From Chryseobacterium gambrini (GTDB taxonomy: Bacteria > Bacteroidota > Bacteroidia > Flavobacteriales > Weeksellaceae): a DNA stretch of 64,000 nucleotides. Made by a program: the position numbers and the translations under genes. This document shows positions 26,352 through 36,307 of the stretch, piece by piece. The stretch covers positions 186,001 to 250,000 of the forward strand of contig NZ_FTOV01000005.1 in assembly GCF_900156825.1 (NCBI RefSeq), in the 5' to 3' direction. The notes beneath the pieces are model-generated. The model was not told the DNA's origin, ran no database searches, and saw only the letters and a program-made list of their open reading frames with translations. Position 1 is the first letter of the stretch. Each line of letters opens with the position of its first letter.

Positions 26352-29300
26352 CTATTCTCTAAATTTAACGATCATTTTTTTGGTATACGCTTTATTATCT
26401 GAATCTGTAACTTTGAGCAGATAATATCCTTTAATCTGTAAAGGCAGATCTATTCTCACTTCTTCTGAGGCACTGAAATTCTTTTCTAAAATAAGAACTC
26501 CGTTCACATCAATAACCTCAGCTTTTATTATTTTTTTTCTTGTGTATTCTGAACCTTTTCTGTGCTCCAGTCTTATAAATGCAACATCGTTTACAGGATT
26601 TGGATACAGATGAACGACTGTCATTTCCTGTTCTTGTGCTTTAGACTGAATGGTATTGGTTACCGTATTGGTTTTCAGAAGGTTTTCGTCATCAAATGCA
26701 ATGAATGCACTGCTTTTAATTTTTGTATCTTCTTCTAATCCTTTTTTAGGAAGAATGGAGAAGGTAACATACCCCTGAGATCGGTCTGAATCTTCTGAAG
26801 TAGGCGGTAAAAACACATTTTCCAGCTTAAACGTGATCTTATTGTCTATAATTTCCACAGATACGTTATCATGACTTGCAGACACCATTTTAAAGGTATT
26901 GATGTCTAATTCCTGCGGAATGTTATCTATAATGGATACATTCTGAGTAGCAAAATTTCCTACGTTTTCAAATCTGATGGTATAGGTAAGCAACTGATCG
27001 GGTAATATATATCCTTCTGTTCCATAGCCTTTCGGAGAAACCAGAATATCATTAGGATCTATCGCTCCATAAACAGGGTATTTTTGCATCAGCAGGTTAT
27101 CATCTATATTGCAGTCTGCCGATGAGTTTACAATTTCTCCTTTAAAGTCTAATTCATCACCCACTGAAACGGATGCGTCTGTACCGGTCATAAAGCTAAT
27201 GACTTTATTGTTAAAAGGATTTAAAGATCCCATGCTCCAGGAATATCTTGTATAATTTTTTGAATTTTCAACAAAGCTTTCCTGCTGCGCAATCGGCAAG
27301 GACGGACTGATAATATTTACAGAGGAAGGTACTGTAAATTTTAAAATGCTTGAATTGGATATATTACGGGACTGATTGCTTACTACAATTTTAAACTGGT
27401 TATTGGTATATCCTTTTCGGATAGCTGTTCCTCCCATATTTATTTTTAAATCTGTATCGTTACAGGTTGACGTTGCAGCGATAAATATTTTTTGGGAAGG
27501 CTGATAATTGGTCAGATCGAATACTTTAGAACCTGCACTTAATCCGTTCTCTTCTAAAATTCTCAGCTCAACATCATTCTGAGTGGTATAAAAGCTGAAT
27601 GTACCTGCATCACTGGAATATACTTTGGCATTGGTAGGCACCACTTTAATAGCCGCTCTTGAAACGGTAGGTTCGCTATCCTGTTTCACCCCGTCGTTAT
27701 TGGTGTCAAAATAAACGATTCCGGAAACTTTTGTCTGTTGAGGCTCTACGATTTCGAGTATTTGGTTGGCAGAAACATTCGTCAGTTTCTGAATGATTCC
27801 ACTCGCCCATTTAACGGTGATGGTATTGATGGTTGCCGCGTTTCCTAATCCAAAATGCTGTGTATAGCTGCTTTGTCCTCCAAAACCACTCTGGCTGTTT
27901 ACTTCTCTCATCTGCGTTCTGCTGCCTGTTTCTACAAATATTTTTGTTCCGATGGCAGAACCATTGCTTTCTGTGGCTTTCAGATTAATTTCCAGCCATT
28001 TATTGGTATTTCCGTTATTGATGAAAATGTGGTTTTTCTGATTGGAATGCGTTGCCACGGCAAGATCCAGATCGCCGTCATGATCGTAATCGCTCCATGC
28101 GTGTCCGAAAGAAAGTCCGAAATTATAGGTAATCGCTTCGTCTCTGTTTTCAGTAAAATTTCCGTTTCCGTCGTTAAAATAAAGGAATTTTCTGATTCTG
28201 TCATTGGTTACAAACAAGTCTAAATCTCCGTCATTATCAATATCTGCAAAGCTGCATCCGTGAGAACTTCCTCCCTGATTAACAATAGAATTGGTTATTT
28301 TCTGGAAATTTCCGTTTCCTAAATTTTTATACAGGAAATTGGTTGTTGTGTTGGAATTGGTTACGAATAAATCCAAATCTCCATCATTATCTATATCTCC
28401 CCAACAGCTTCCTACGGATTTTCCGCCTTCCTGATTAATGATGTTATTTTTCTTGGAGAAGGTTCCGTTTCCGTCGTTATGGAATAAAGAGTTCTTATTT
28501 CCGCTTCCATTAGGGACAAATAAATCCATCAGTCCGTCCTGATCATAATCTGCCCATGTTGGTCCAAGAGAAGAATTGGCTTCCAGCGGAATTGCATCTG
28601 CCTGCTCTTTTACAAAACCTCCGCTACCTGTATTTCTGTGCAGCTCATTGTATTTTGTAGGGAAATAATTACACATAAATACATCTGCTTTGTTATCATT
28701 ATCATAATCTGCAAAGGCACCGCCATGATAATAGGAAACATCCTGAGTAAAAGATTTGGTATTGTCTGCGACCAATGTACCGTTGTCATTTCTGTAAAAA
28801 CGGTTGGGATTTCTGGTATTATTAAGAACCAATAAATCTTCATCTCCGTCATTATCCACATCTGCCCATGTACTGCTCATAGAAACCCCGTCTTCAGGTA
28901 AAACCTGTCCTGCTGTAAAGCCTCCGGCTGTATTATTCATAAAGATTCGGTTAGGAGAAGTAAGTCCCATATCTGTAATGTATATATCATCATATCCATC
29001 ATTGTTGATATCTACCCAACTGATGGTCCATGAGTTGGAGGTGAATGAATCAAACAACGGATTTTCAAGACGTGAAAATATCAGCTTTGAAGTATTGGTG
29101 GTCTGTACAGATACCGAATTCGCAATAGTTGACTGTTGTGTTTCTCCGTTCACTTTTCCTGTTATCACGGTTTCAACGGTGGAATTAAGCGTGGTTCCTA
29201 CCAGTTCTCCGTTATTGGCACCTACGGTTGCCACCACTTTGGTTTCAATCTGATACGTAGAGTTTGGCTGTAAAGTCGGTAAGTTATTATATTCTACTTT

Positions 29301-30974
29301 TGTTTTGTCATTAAGTTCCGTAACAACACCCTGTGTTTGGGATTGATTGGGATTAATAATTTTCGATTCTACTACTTTAAGTCCTTCCTGTACAATAACT
29401 TCTACCGAAGGATTTGTTACTTCCCCGCCCGTTTTAACCTGAGAAACTACGGTTGCCTGTTCGGTCGGGATGAGCGCATCGTCGCTTACGTTGCTTGTCT
29501 GGGTGAAAGAATGTCCTAAAGAACTTCCGGTATAACACATCCAGTTATCGTTGAAATTACTGTTCATCACCGCAATATCATTATTGCTTTCCACGATCAG
29601 ATAAGGTCTTTCCGATCCGGAAGCTGTTCCTGTTCCGTTGTAAAATGCTTTCCATTCATTTAGACTTATGGAGCAGTCTGCGTATTTCTCGGGAGTAATG
29701 GTAAATGTTTTATTAAATTTTGTCCCATTGGTTAAAGCATCTTTTACGGTAACGGTAGCTCCTGTTTTTGAAAATAAATACAGGTGAGAAAAGGAACCGT
29801 TATACTTTGATCCTGTTAAGGGGTTGGTTACATTGGTTTCATTTCCCGGAGGAGCAATATAGGTGAGGAACTTTTTTCCTGCCGTTGTTCCGCTTTCGGA
29901 AGAAACCATTGTTGCCATATCGGAGGTTCCCGGAGAGCCAGTTTCAAACCAGTTTCCTTCAAAAACAGAAACTTTTTTTCCTGCGGTGCAGGTAACTCTG
30001 AAAACGGTAGGATAAGAAACGTTTCCATTGGTTTTTCCCACCCAGTCTCCCGCGGCTAACCGATTGAGAGAGAAGGTTTGTACAGGTACCCAGTTTCCAT
30101 TTACAAAACGATCCAGTTTCACGGTATTGGCATTGTCCCAGCTCACAATTCTTATTTCCTGTTCACCACCCGACTGATAAGGAACCGCGAAATACATCAG
30201 TTCTCCGGAAGAGCTTCCATTGGAGGTAGGAACATATCCTCCTCCGTCCCGCTCATTTCCGAATAAGGCTCCGTACTGCATCGTTACAGGCTTATTGGCA
30301 ACCAGCATATAGGTTTCTCCAGAAATCATGGCATCCCTTCCTTCCGGAAAGCTGTAAATTAAATCCTGCCCCACGTTCAGTGTTTTGGAAAAAACTTTTA
30401 CGGGATTTTCAGCATTAACATCTGTAAAACCTGTATTTGTTTTTGCCTGAGTAGAGATTTTGTAAAAGTCTATTACGGTATTATTCTGATAAGCAAATAC
30501 ATTGATGTCTCTGTTTGAAGAGGTAATCATGGGAGCATACACAATGAATTTCTGTCCGATAGAGCTTTTATCCACACTCGGAACCCAGTCGTGCTGCCAA
30601 TCGCTGTTTGTACTTTGGGAAGCATACACCAGTTTATTGGATTTTACAATAAAATAGTCTCCGTCCCATTTTAAAACACCACCGGAAGCATAACGGGCAT
30701 CATCATTAATCCCATTGTCTTTAATATACAGGACGTAGCTCTGCCCAGCTTTTAACACTCCGGTTTTAGAATCATCCGTATCTCCGTCCGCGCCGTCATC
30801 GATGATATTAAATTCCGTATCATCGTAGATGGCTGTTACTACTAAACAGACGTTTCTTTGTACGGCATCGTTATTTGGTGGAACATAAATTTGAAAGTAC
30901 GTTGAGGGCTCTCCTGTTGCGTAGAGATTATTTACCCCTAAAAAAAGAATAAATAAAAAGAATAAATTTTTCAT
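26352..30974 (-). CDS. Giant secreted VCBS/FG-GAP-repeat protein with T9SS sorting domain
   Basis: A 1540-residue protein with a signal peptide ('LGVNNLYATGE'). The N-terminal half (about 20-490) is beta-rich, resembling the IgGFc-binding-like region of Bacteroidota surface proteins. Residues about 640-1000 hold FG-GAP/VCBS repeats with calcium-binding-type 'DINNDGYDDIY', 'DVDNDGDEDLL' and 'DIDNDGDLDLF' loops. An ASPIC/UnbV-type domain follows ('ILEIVEPQQT'), then an SdrD-B-like domain ('GIVYFDTNNDGVKQDSEP'), a DUF11-like region and a type A sorting domain ('VHLYPNPVNDVAFIRL'). Likely a surface adhesin or matrix protein. It is a single gene, with its own terminator and a 438-base upstream gap, and shows no link to the glucan genes beyond shared T9SS export. 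Confidence 0.78.
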   Translation of the reverse strand: MKNLFFLFILFLGVNNLYATGEPSTYFQIYVPPNNDAVQRNVCLVVTAIYDDTEFNIIDDGADGDTDDSKTGVLKAGQSYVLYIKDNGINDDARYASGGVLKWDGDYFIVKSNKLVYASQSTNSDWQHDWVPSVDKSSIGQKFIVYAPMITSSNRDINVFAYQNNTVIDFYKISTQAKTNTGFTDVNAENPVKVFSKTLNVGQDLIYSFPEGRDAMISGETYMLVANKPVTMQYGALFGNERDGGGYVPTSNGSSSGELMYFAVPYQSGGEQEIRIVSWDNANTVKLDRFVNGNWVPVQTFSLNRLAAGDWVGKTNGNVSYPTVFRVTCTAGKKVSVFEGNWFETGSPGTSDMATMVSSESGTTAGKKFLTYIAPPGNETNVTNPLTGSKYNGSFSHLYLFSKTGATVTVKDALTNGTKFNKTFTITPEKYADCSISLNEWKAFYNGTGTASGSERPYLIVESNNDIAVMNSNFNDNWMCYTGSSLGHSFTQTSNVSDDALIPTEQATVVSQVKTGGEVTNPSVEVIVQEGLKVVESKIINPNQSQTQGVVTELNDKTKVEYNNLPTLQPNSTYQIETKVVATVGANNGELVGTTLNSTVETVITGKVNGETQQSTIANSVSVQTTNTSKLIFSRLENPLFDSFTSNSWTISWVDINNDGYDDIYITDMGLTSPNRIFMNNTAGGFTAGQVLPEDGVSMSSTWADVDNDGDEDLLVLNNTRNPNRFYRNDNGTLVADNTKSFTQDVSYYHGGAFADYDNDNKADVFMCNYFPTKYNELHRNTGSGGFVKEQADAIPLEANSSLGPTWADYDQDGLMDLFVPNGSGNKNSLFHNDGNGTFSKKNNIINQEGGKSVGSCWGDIDNDGDLDLFVTNSNTTTNFLYKNLGNGNFQKITNSIVNQGGSSHGCSFADIDNDGDLDLFVTNDRIRKFLYFNDGNGNFTENRDEAITYNFGLSFGHAWSDYDHDGDLDLAVATHSNQKNHIFINNGNTNKWLEINLKATESNGSAIGTKIFVETGSRTQMREVNSQSGFGGQSSYTQHFGLGNAATINTITVKWASGIIQKLTNVSANQILEIVEPQQTKVSGIVYFDTNNDGVKQDSEPTVSRAAIKVVPTNAKVYSSDAGTFSFYTTQNDVELRILEENGLSAGSKVFDLTNYQPSQKIFIAATSTCNDTDLKINMGGTAIRKGYTNNQFKIVVSNQSRNISNSSILKFTVPSSVNIISPSLPIAQQESFVENSKNYTRYSWSMGSLNPFNNKVISFMTGTDASVSVGDELDFKGEIVNSSADCNIDDNLLMQKYPVYGAIDPNDILVSPKGYGTEGYILPDQLLTYTIRFENVGNFATQNVSIIDNIPQELDINTFKMVSASHDNVSVEIIDNKITFKLENVFLPPTSEDSDRSQGYVTFSILPKKGLEEDTKIKSSAFIAFDDENLLKTNTVTNTIQSKAQEQEMTVVHLYPNPVNDVAFIRLEHRKGSEYTRKKIIKAEVIDVNGVLILEKNFSASEEVRIDLPLQIKGYYLLKVTDSDNKAYTKKMIVKFRE

Positions 30975-31071
30975 ACTTGCTGCTATTTTAGGTAGTAGAC
31001 CGCATTCAACAAATATGCTTATTTTAAAATGTATTGATTTTCAAAAGCTTACACTTTTTTCTTTGAAAAAA

Positions 31072-31109
31072 AATTCCAAAAAAAAGATTTTGTTTCATTT
31101 TTTGGAATT
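31072..31109. terminator. Hairpin AATTCCAAAAAA/TTTTTTGGAATT
   Basis: Two perfect 12-base arms with a 14-base loop. The T-run lies inside the arms, so terminator activity is plausible but not certain. It lies between the HupE-type gene terminator and the VCBS protein gene. Confidence 0.5.
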
Positions 31110-31285
31110 TTAAAGAGTTTATTGGCTCAATGCAAATAGTATGCAACGATACCCTTCTGAAAATCAGAATAAAAAAAATCAATTATAGCCAATCCAAGAC
31201 TCAAAACTGTCTGAGCTTCTGTGAAAAATTTTACAGCCATCGCAAGATCTACTTTTAGCAAATAGATGAAACATCAGGAAAAATT

Positions 31286-31313
31286 AAAGAGAAGATGCTT
31301 TCATCCTCTCTTT
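31286..31313 (-). terminator. Terminator of the HupE-type gene
   Basis: Arms AAAGAGAAGATG and CATCCTCTCTTT pair with one mismatch around a CTTT loop; the minus-strand product is followed by TTAATTTTT. It lies 100 bases after the stop at 31413 and would end the DUF3500/TonB/HupE transcript. Confidence 0.7.
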
Positions 31314-31412
31314 ATTAAAATCTAAAAATCAAACACTTAAACCTCTTTCACTTTCCAGATCATAGAATGGATAAGTTTTCAGAATTTTTAAAACAAAATC
31401 CTCATCTCCTTG

Positions 31413-32546
31413 TTATTGCAGGAAACTTTCTACTCTTTCATACATCCAGTAACAGGCCATTACAATCACAAAAACTGAAACAGCAGACCTGTAAAGATCG
31501 ATATTTTTAAACCTGTTGGAAACATAGAGGATAATGGGAAAACTTATCAGTACAATCAGGATCTGCACCAGTTCTATTCCTATATTGAAGCCTAAAACAC
31601 TCCATATAAACTGACTGATATCCAGATTAAAGAACGTAATGGTATTGGCAAAAGCAAGTCCGTGCACAAATCCGAAAAGCAGTGCAATAAGAACTTCTTT
31701 CCCGAAAAAGATGGGTTTGGAGATGTTGATTCCGGACAGTAAAATGGTAATCGAAATCCCGATCTCTATATTATTAGGGTTGATGTTTATTAATTGTATG
31801 GCTCCCAAAATAAGCATCAGCGAATGTCCTACGGTAAAAGCGGTTACGATCTTTACCAATCTTTTTACCGCAGATTTTTTATTGTGCAGAAGTTTCCATT
31901 TTCTGTCTTCTACAAAAAACGGAGCAACCAGAAGCAGGGAAATTAAAAACAAAATATGGTCTTTCCCTTCTAAAATATGCTTGAAACCCATTTCAACCAT
32001 ACTTTTGAAGCCTGTAAAAAAGCTTCCTTCCTCTAATGATATATTTAAAGGCTGAATATTTCCGTCCAGATCGCGTGCTGCAACCCCCAGAATCTGATTA
32101 GAATTCTGTACTCCTTTTTCCCAGTCGGAAGCCAATCCTATAATCGATTTGTGATTATAGATCTGGTGTACAAAGGCATCGTAATGAAGGGTGAAATTAC
32201 GGGTATCTTCTTTTTTTTGTGGTTTTGCCGTAATCCTGAAATCTATTTTATCATACAGCCCGACCACAGAATCCTGTGTTCTGGAGATCTTATAATCAAC
32301 AAGTTCTATATTCCAGAATCTGTTCTCAGAGGAAATTTTGATATGATTCTTAAAATACTCCTGAATTTTTTTTTTCTGATCCGGTGTTATTTTACCGTTA
32401 AAAACGATTTCAAAATCACGAAGCGGCGCAGTAATATCAATCGCTGCACCGCTCGGATACATATGAAACATGACCTTCGTATCCGGCAGCGGATGCGCCG
32501 ATGCAAAGACTGAAAAAAAGACAAATAAAAGAAACAGTTTCTTCAA
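31413..32546 (-). CDS. HupE/UreJ-type membrane protein, probable metal permease
   Basis: After a signal peptide there is a soluble domain of about 170 residues that starts 'HPLPDTKVMFHM'. It is followed by several membrane helices carrying HupE/UreJ-type motifs: 'HILEGKDHILFLISLL', 'TVGHSLMLILG' and 'FGFVHGLAFA'. HupE and UreJ proteins are linked to nickel or cobalt supply for hydrogenase and urease; no such enzyme is encoded here, so the metal is unknown. Start choice: a TTG at 32546, four bases after the DUF3500 stop codon, yields a perfect signal peptide ('MKKLFLLFVFFSVFASA'). ATG starts at 32591 or 32627 would overlap the upstream gene and put a long charged tail before it. Confidence 0.72.
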   Translation of the reverse strand: MKKLFLLFVFFSVFASAHPLPDTKVMFHMYPSGAAIDITAPLRDFEIVFNGKITPDQKKKIQEYFKNHIKISSENRFWNIELVDYKISRTQDSVVGLYDKIDFRITAKPQKKEDTRNFTLHYDAFVHQIYNHKSIIGLASDWEKGVQNSNQILGVAARDLDGNIQPLNISLEEGSFFTGFKSMVEMGFKHILEGKDHILFLISLLLVAPFFVEDRKWKLLHNKKSAVKRLVKIVTAFTVGHSLMLILGAIQLININPNNIEIGISITILLSGINISKPIFFGKEVLIALLFGFVHGLAFANTITFFNLDISQFIWSVLGFNIGIELVQILIVLISFPIILYVSNRFKNIDLYRSAVSVFVIVMACYWMYERVESFLQ

Positions 32547-32550
32547 CCCT

Positions 32551-33918
32551 TTATTTTTTGATGAGTTTTTGTCCGCTTGTTTTTGTACCATTGTGTTGTA
32601 TATTGAAGGTATAAACTCCTTTTTCAAGACTGCTTAAGTCGGCAGAGACAGAATTTTGTCCTTTCGGCAGATTGTTCTTTTCTATGCTCTTCACTAATCT
32701 TGCGCTTTGGTCATAGATGTTGATTTTTGTATTTCCTTTTTCAGAAGCTGTAAAGTTAAAAATAGCAAAATCCTTTACCGGATTAGGATAAATCATAGGT
32801 TTAGAAATGGAAGTATTGGTTTCATCCGTAGATAAGGTATTTCCTGTTCCTCCGTAATCTGTAGTGTGATCTCTCCAAATGCTGTGAGGATGTTTCGGAG
32901 TAAGGATGATTCCGTTCTGTACAGAATATTCTATCCATACCGATGGTCCGTCTATTCTTACATAACCGTTCTGGTTGGTCAGTGTGGCATCGGTAGACCA
33001 TGCAATGTATGTATTATCCAGTTCATTATTATATTTTGTCATAATGGTTGCAGCATTCGTATCGTCCACATCATTTACGTAAGTTGCAATTGCATTGTAA
33101 ACGAGCTGTTTCTGAGCTGTTGTTAAATTGCTTACTTTCAGTCCGGATTTTGTGGTTGGGAACAGCCAGTCTTTTCCGGGACCGCAGACCAAATCGGTAT
33201 ACGTTGTGGAAAGCTGTGCCGTAGTAAGCTGTGCGGAAGATAATCCGGACAACATATTCACAAGAGCCGTTTTTTCTTCAATCATTGGTTGGTAGGTTGC
33301 CGAATTATAAGTAAAAGAGGCAAAAGGTTCTGCTGCAACGAAAGAAGGAGTTGCCCCCACAAGAATTCCGTTGATATAGGTGTTGGAAACCGTTCTGTGA
33401 TGTCCTGTCATCTGGATTTCAAAGGTTCCTGATAAAGATGGAGTTCCGAAAAACCCAATATAAAAATTACCTTCTCCGTAAGTGGTTCCGCCTCCGTTGT
33501 TTGAAAGATAATTGTCTGCCATCCAAAGTCCGTAGATCTCGTTATAGCCTTCGTTTCCCGTTCCGGATAAAGCCTGAATGAGATTTCTGGCAGCAGTTAA
33601 CTGAGCCGTTGTAAGAGTTCCCATTTTCAGCCCGATTCTTGGGGACATGGCAGCAGGAAGATTAGACCATGTTTTTGCGTTGGCATACGTATAAGCCAGC
33701 TCCAGCGTTGCAATCTGTGAACTGGAAAGGGTGGCTTTGAAGGCATTTGCCAGATCAATAATCTGTTGTGTGGTTACCACTGTTTTCGCAGCTTTATTTT
33801 TCTTGGCAATATTCGTCATAAACGCTGCTTTTGGGGTTTCCGTATCTTTTTTAAAAAAGCTGAAAAATGAAAGTGCCGCAACAGAAGTGGCTACGGTGAT
33901 GCTGAATAGTGTTTTCAT
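32551..33918 (-). CDS. DUF3500 protein with T9SS sorting domain
   Basis: A 455-residue protein. An N-terminal hydrophobic segment ('TSVAALSFFSFF') precedes a DUF3500 domain (about 50-355) with the conserved blocks 'TWSNLPAAMSPR', 'GNFYIGFFGTPS', 'TGHHRTVSNTY', 'VCGPGKDW', 'ELDNTYIAW' and 'HPHSIWRDH'. A type A T9SS sorting domain ends it ('MIYPNPVKDFAIFNF'). DUF3500 has no established function; clustered histidines (TGHH, HPHS) would suit metal or cofactor binding (inference). It is a full-length paralogue of the lipoprotein at 36308-37447, so the cell has one copy anchored by lipid and one delivered by T9SS. The TonB receptor lies 112 bases upstream and the HupE-type gene directly downstream. 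Confidence 0.8.
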   Translation of the reverse strand: MKTLFSITVATSVAALSFFSFFKKDTETPKAAFMTNIAKKNKAAKTVVTTQQIIDLANAFKATLSSSQIATLELAYTYANAKTWSNLPAAMSPRIGLKMGTLTTAQLTAARNLIQALSGTGNEGYNEIYGLWMADNYLSNNGGGTTYGEGNFYIGFFGTPSLSGTFEIQMTGHHRTVSNTYINGILVGATPSFVAAEPFASFTYNSATYQPMIEEKTALVNMLSGLSSAQLTTAQLSTTYTDLVCGPGKDWLFPTTKSGLKVSNLTTAQKQLVYNAIATYVNDVDDTNAATIMTKYNNELDNTYIAWSTDATLTNQNGYVRIDGPSVWIEYSVQNGIILTPKHPHSIWRDHTTDYGGTGNTLSTDETNTSISKPMIYPNPVKDFAIFNFTASEKGNTKINIYDQSARLVKSIEKNNLPKGQNSVSADLSSLEKGVYTFNIQHNGTKTSGQKLIKK

Positions 33919-34030
33919 TGTATAAGTGTTTAAATTATAGGTTGAGTTTGTTTAAACTTTTTTTTATTAAAAATATTTTTCTTGAAGAGCGCAAAGATTT
34001 ATATGTTAATAAGCTTAAAAAAGTTTGTTT

Positions 34031-36232
34031 TTAAAAATTGTATTTTAAAATTAATCGTGCATTAAAGGGCGTTCCTGCGGTGTAATGTATCTCTTCCACG
34101 CTTTCGGTTTCGTTTTGAAGACGGCTTTCGGTGAGGAATTGGGTTTCTTTCCATTTGGTATTGAAAATGTTATCGATATTAATTCCCACAGAAACTTTTC
34201 TGAACTGATAGTTCACAGAAAAATCGGTGATAAAATACCCTTTTGCTATTACAGAGTTATCCTCATTTGCAGGTCGGTCTCCCAAATATCTTGCATTGAT
34301 GCCTGCCGAAAAATTCTTAAGGTTTTTCACGGATAATCCACTGACAAAGGTAGTTTTGGGAGCAAGCGGAATGTAATCGTTCCCTTTGGCTTCTTGTATG
34401 GCTCTTGCGTGGGTGTAGGTAAAATCGGTATTCCAGAAAAGCCAGTTGTTCAGCTGATAACGCAATCCGACATCAACACCTTTTCTTGCTGTTTTTCCTG
34501 AGGGTTCCACCACCGCTTCATCGCCTACATAAACAAACTCCTGTTCGAGAAAAAGATACCACAGTGAGGCGTTTATTAATACGTTGGGAAGAGGTTTCCA
34601 CGAAAATCCCAAATCGGCATTGTAAGAAGCCGGCAGAATACTTTTCCCTTTTTCGGCAATTACCACTCTTGCATCATTGCTGTGAAAGCCTTTTCCTAAC
34701 TTCAGAAAAGCATTAAAACCTGTATTAAAAAAGTATAAAAAATTAAGTTTCGGACTAAGAACAGCTTTTGCTTCAGACTGATTCTGATAGTTTTCTGCCA
34801 ATTGATCCACAACATTAAATTTGAAATAATCTACCCTCAATCCTGCATTAATCAGCCACTTTCCGAAAGAGAAATCCCAACTGCCGTACCCGAATAGATT
34901 AGTCTGATTAATATCTCCCAAACTCAGATATTGCAAAACGGTTTGTCTGTTCTTGGTATGAGAAAGTTCTATATCCTTATTATTATCATTTCGTAAACCG
35001 CCTCCTGTTTTAAAACTGATATTGTCATTTATTTTCCCGTTGTATTCCGATTGAAATCCCACAATCGTTCTGTTGTCTTTCTGTCTGATCTGATCTCCAT
35101 TGATGGGGTCATTCAGGAAAAAGGTAAAATTGGAGTACAATTTAAAATCATATTTGTTGAAATACACCTGATTTCTGATAAAAGAATCGTCATTCATTTT
35201 TCTTTCGTACTGAAGATTGAAATTGCTTCGGCTTGTTGTGCCTCCTTCCGTATTGTCTATTGCTCCAAAATGCGAAATAAGTCCGCTGTTTACAGCTCTT
35301 TCCGGTATCTGTCCGCTTGCATCCCATTTGCTGTTAAAGTGCGAAACAGAGACAGACAGTCTGTCTTTATCGCTGAGTCTTGAAGTATATTTTCCAAAAA
35401 GGTTGATGCGGTTGAAGTTTTGAGGGGCATCAAAATAATTATCCGTCATTAAAAACTCACCTGCAAAATAGGCAGACTGGTTGTTTTTGTTGAGTAGATT
35501 AAAAATCCCGTTGGTTCTGAAGGTATTAAATTGTCCGATTTCCAATCCTAAACTGCTTTTGTCGAAGAAATCTCTGGTTTTAAAAGCTACAAATCCGGCA
35601 GTGGCAAAATCGCCTTTATCCGCAAAATAAGATCCTTTATCAAAATCGATGCTTTCTACGGTTTCCGGAATCACGAAATGCAGATCGGCATATCCCTGTC
35701 CGTGAGCGTGAGACACCATATTTACAGGCATTCCGTCCACAGAAATGGCAACATCGGTTCCGTGATCGGCATCAAAACCGCGCAGAAAAATCTGCTCAGC
35801 CTTTCCTCCTCCTGCGTGCTGCCCGATAAATAAGCCCGGAACTTTTCTCAGCAGATCCTGAGATGAAGCAACAGGCTGCACCTGCAAATCGATTTTCGAA
35901 ATGGTATTTAAATTTTTTAAATTTTTCGTAATGGTGATTTCTTTAATCTGAAATGATTTCTTTTCTAAGATAATATTCAGGTTTTCCAGATTTTTCAGAA
36001 CGATCTTTTGGGTCTCAAAATCCTGATGAACAAATTCCAGACTATCCTGCAGATTTACATTTTCCAACGAAAAATTCCCTGAAATATCGGTATGCGTATG
36101 ATACAGAGATTTAGAAATATTTTTTACCAAAACATTTTCTACCAGATGACCGTTTTCATCAGAAACAATACCTCTCACAATATTCTGAGAAAATATAAAA
36201 ACCGGAAAAAGAAGCAATAAAAGAAATTTCAT
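34031..36232 (-). CDS. TonB-dependent receptor with histidine-rich plug
   Basis: Signal peptide ('FPVFIFSQN'), a carboxypeptidase-like regulatory domain (about 17-92), a plug (about 110-220) and a 22-strand-type barrel ending in 'ARLILKYNF' with the C-terminal Phe needed for assembly. The length of 733 residues is normal. The plug has 'GQHAGGGKAEQIFLRGFDA', 'DHGTD' and 'VSHAHGQGYADLHF', placing His139, His157, His175, His177 and His185 close together. That is unusual and suggests a metal or metal-complex substrate (inference). It is not a SusC homologue and has no SusD partner. It lies between two DUF3500 genes, with a REP hairpin in the 75-base gap upstream. Confidence 0.85.
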   Translation of the reverse strand: MKFLLLLLFPVFIFSQNIVRGIVSDENGHLVENVLVKNISKSLYHTHTDISGNFSLENVNLQDSLEFVHQDFETQKIVLKNLENLNIILEKKSFQIKEITITKNLKNLNTISKIDLQVQPVASSQDLLRKVPGLFIGQHAGGGKAEQIFLRGFDADHGTDVAISVDGMPVNMVSHAHGQGYADLHFVIPETVESIDFDKGSYFADKGDFATAGFVAFKTRDFFDKSSLGLEIGQFNTFRTNGIFNLLNKNNQSAYFAGEFLMTDNYFDAPQNFNRINLFGKYTSRLSDKDRLSVSVSHFNSKWDASGQIPERAVNSGLISHFGAIDNTEGGTTSRSNFNLQYERKMNDDSFIRNQVYFNKYDFKLYSNFTFFLNDPINGDQIRQKDNRTIVGFQSEYNGKINDNISFKTGGGLRNDNNKDIELSHTKNRQTVLQYLSLGDINQTNLFGYGSWDFSFGKWLINAGLRVDYFKFNVVDQLAENYQNQSEAKAVLSPKLNFLYFFNTGFNAFLKLGKGFHSNDARVVIAEKGKSILPASYNADLGFSWKPLPNVLINASLWYLFLEQEFVYVGDEAVVEPSGKTARKGVDVGLRYQLNNWLFWNTDFTYTHARAIQEAKGNDYIPLAPKTTFVSGLSVKNLKNFSAGINARYLGDRPANEDNSVIAKGYFITDFSVNYQFRKVSVGINIDNIFNTKWKETQFLTESRLQNETESVEEIHYTAGTPFNARLILKYNF

Positions 36233-36260
36233 TTTTAAGGATGCTTTTTTGAGAAATTCT

Positions 36261-36293
36261 AAACCTTACAGGCTGTAAAAACCTGTAAGGTTT
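36261..36293. repeat. REP-type hairpin, second copy
   Basis: Arms AAACCTTACAGG and CCTGTAAGGTTT with a 9-base loop and trailing GAG, identical in arms to the element at 19870-19902 but with a different loop. It lies in the gap between the DUF3500 lipoprotein gene and the TonB receptor gene. Confidence 0.8.
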
Positions 36294-36307
36294 GAGTAAG
36301 AATCTTT

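Larger units (their letters stand above)
30975..31412. other. 438-base intergenic region with two hairpins
   Basis: No credible gene. It holds a long A/T-armed hairpin (31072-31109) and the probable terminator of the HupE-type gene (31286-31313). It should also contain the promoter of the VCBS protein gene; a near match CAAATATG to the reversed -7 box is at about 31008, but it is not exact. Confidence 0.5.

Noticed and set aside
28804..29253. 149-residue plus-strand frame inside the VCBS protein gene
   Set aside because: Antisense shadow of repetitive coding sequence; no domain or promoter.
31639..32055. 138-residue plus-strand frame opposite the HupE-type gene
   Set aside because: Antisense of membrane helices gives apparent hydrophobic text, but there is no independent support.
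34031..36232. SusC-like receptor for the glucan locus
   Set aside because: It lies over 8 kb away beyond a terminator, has no SusD neighbour and has a histidine-rich plug among DUF3500/HupE genes.
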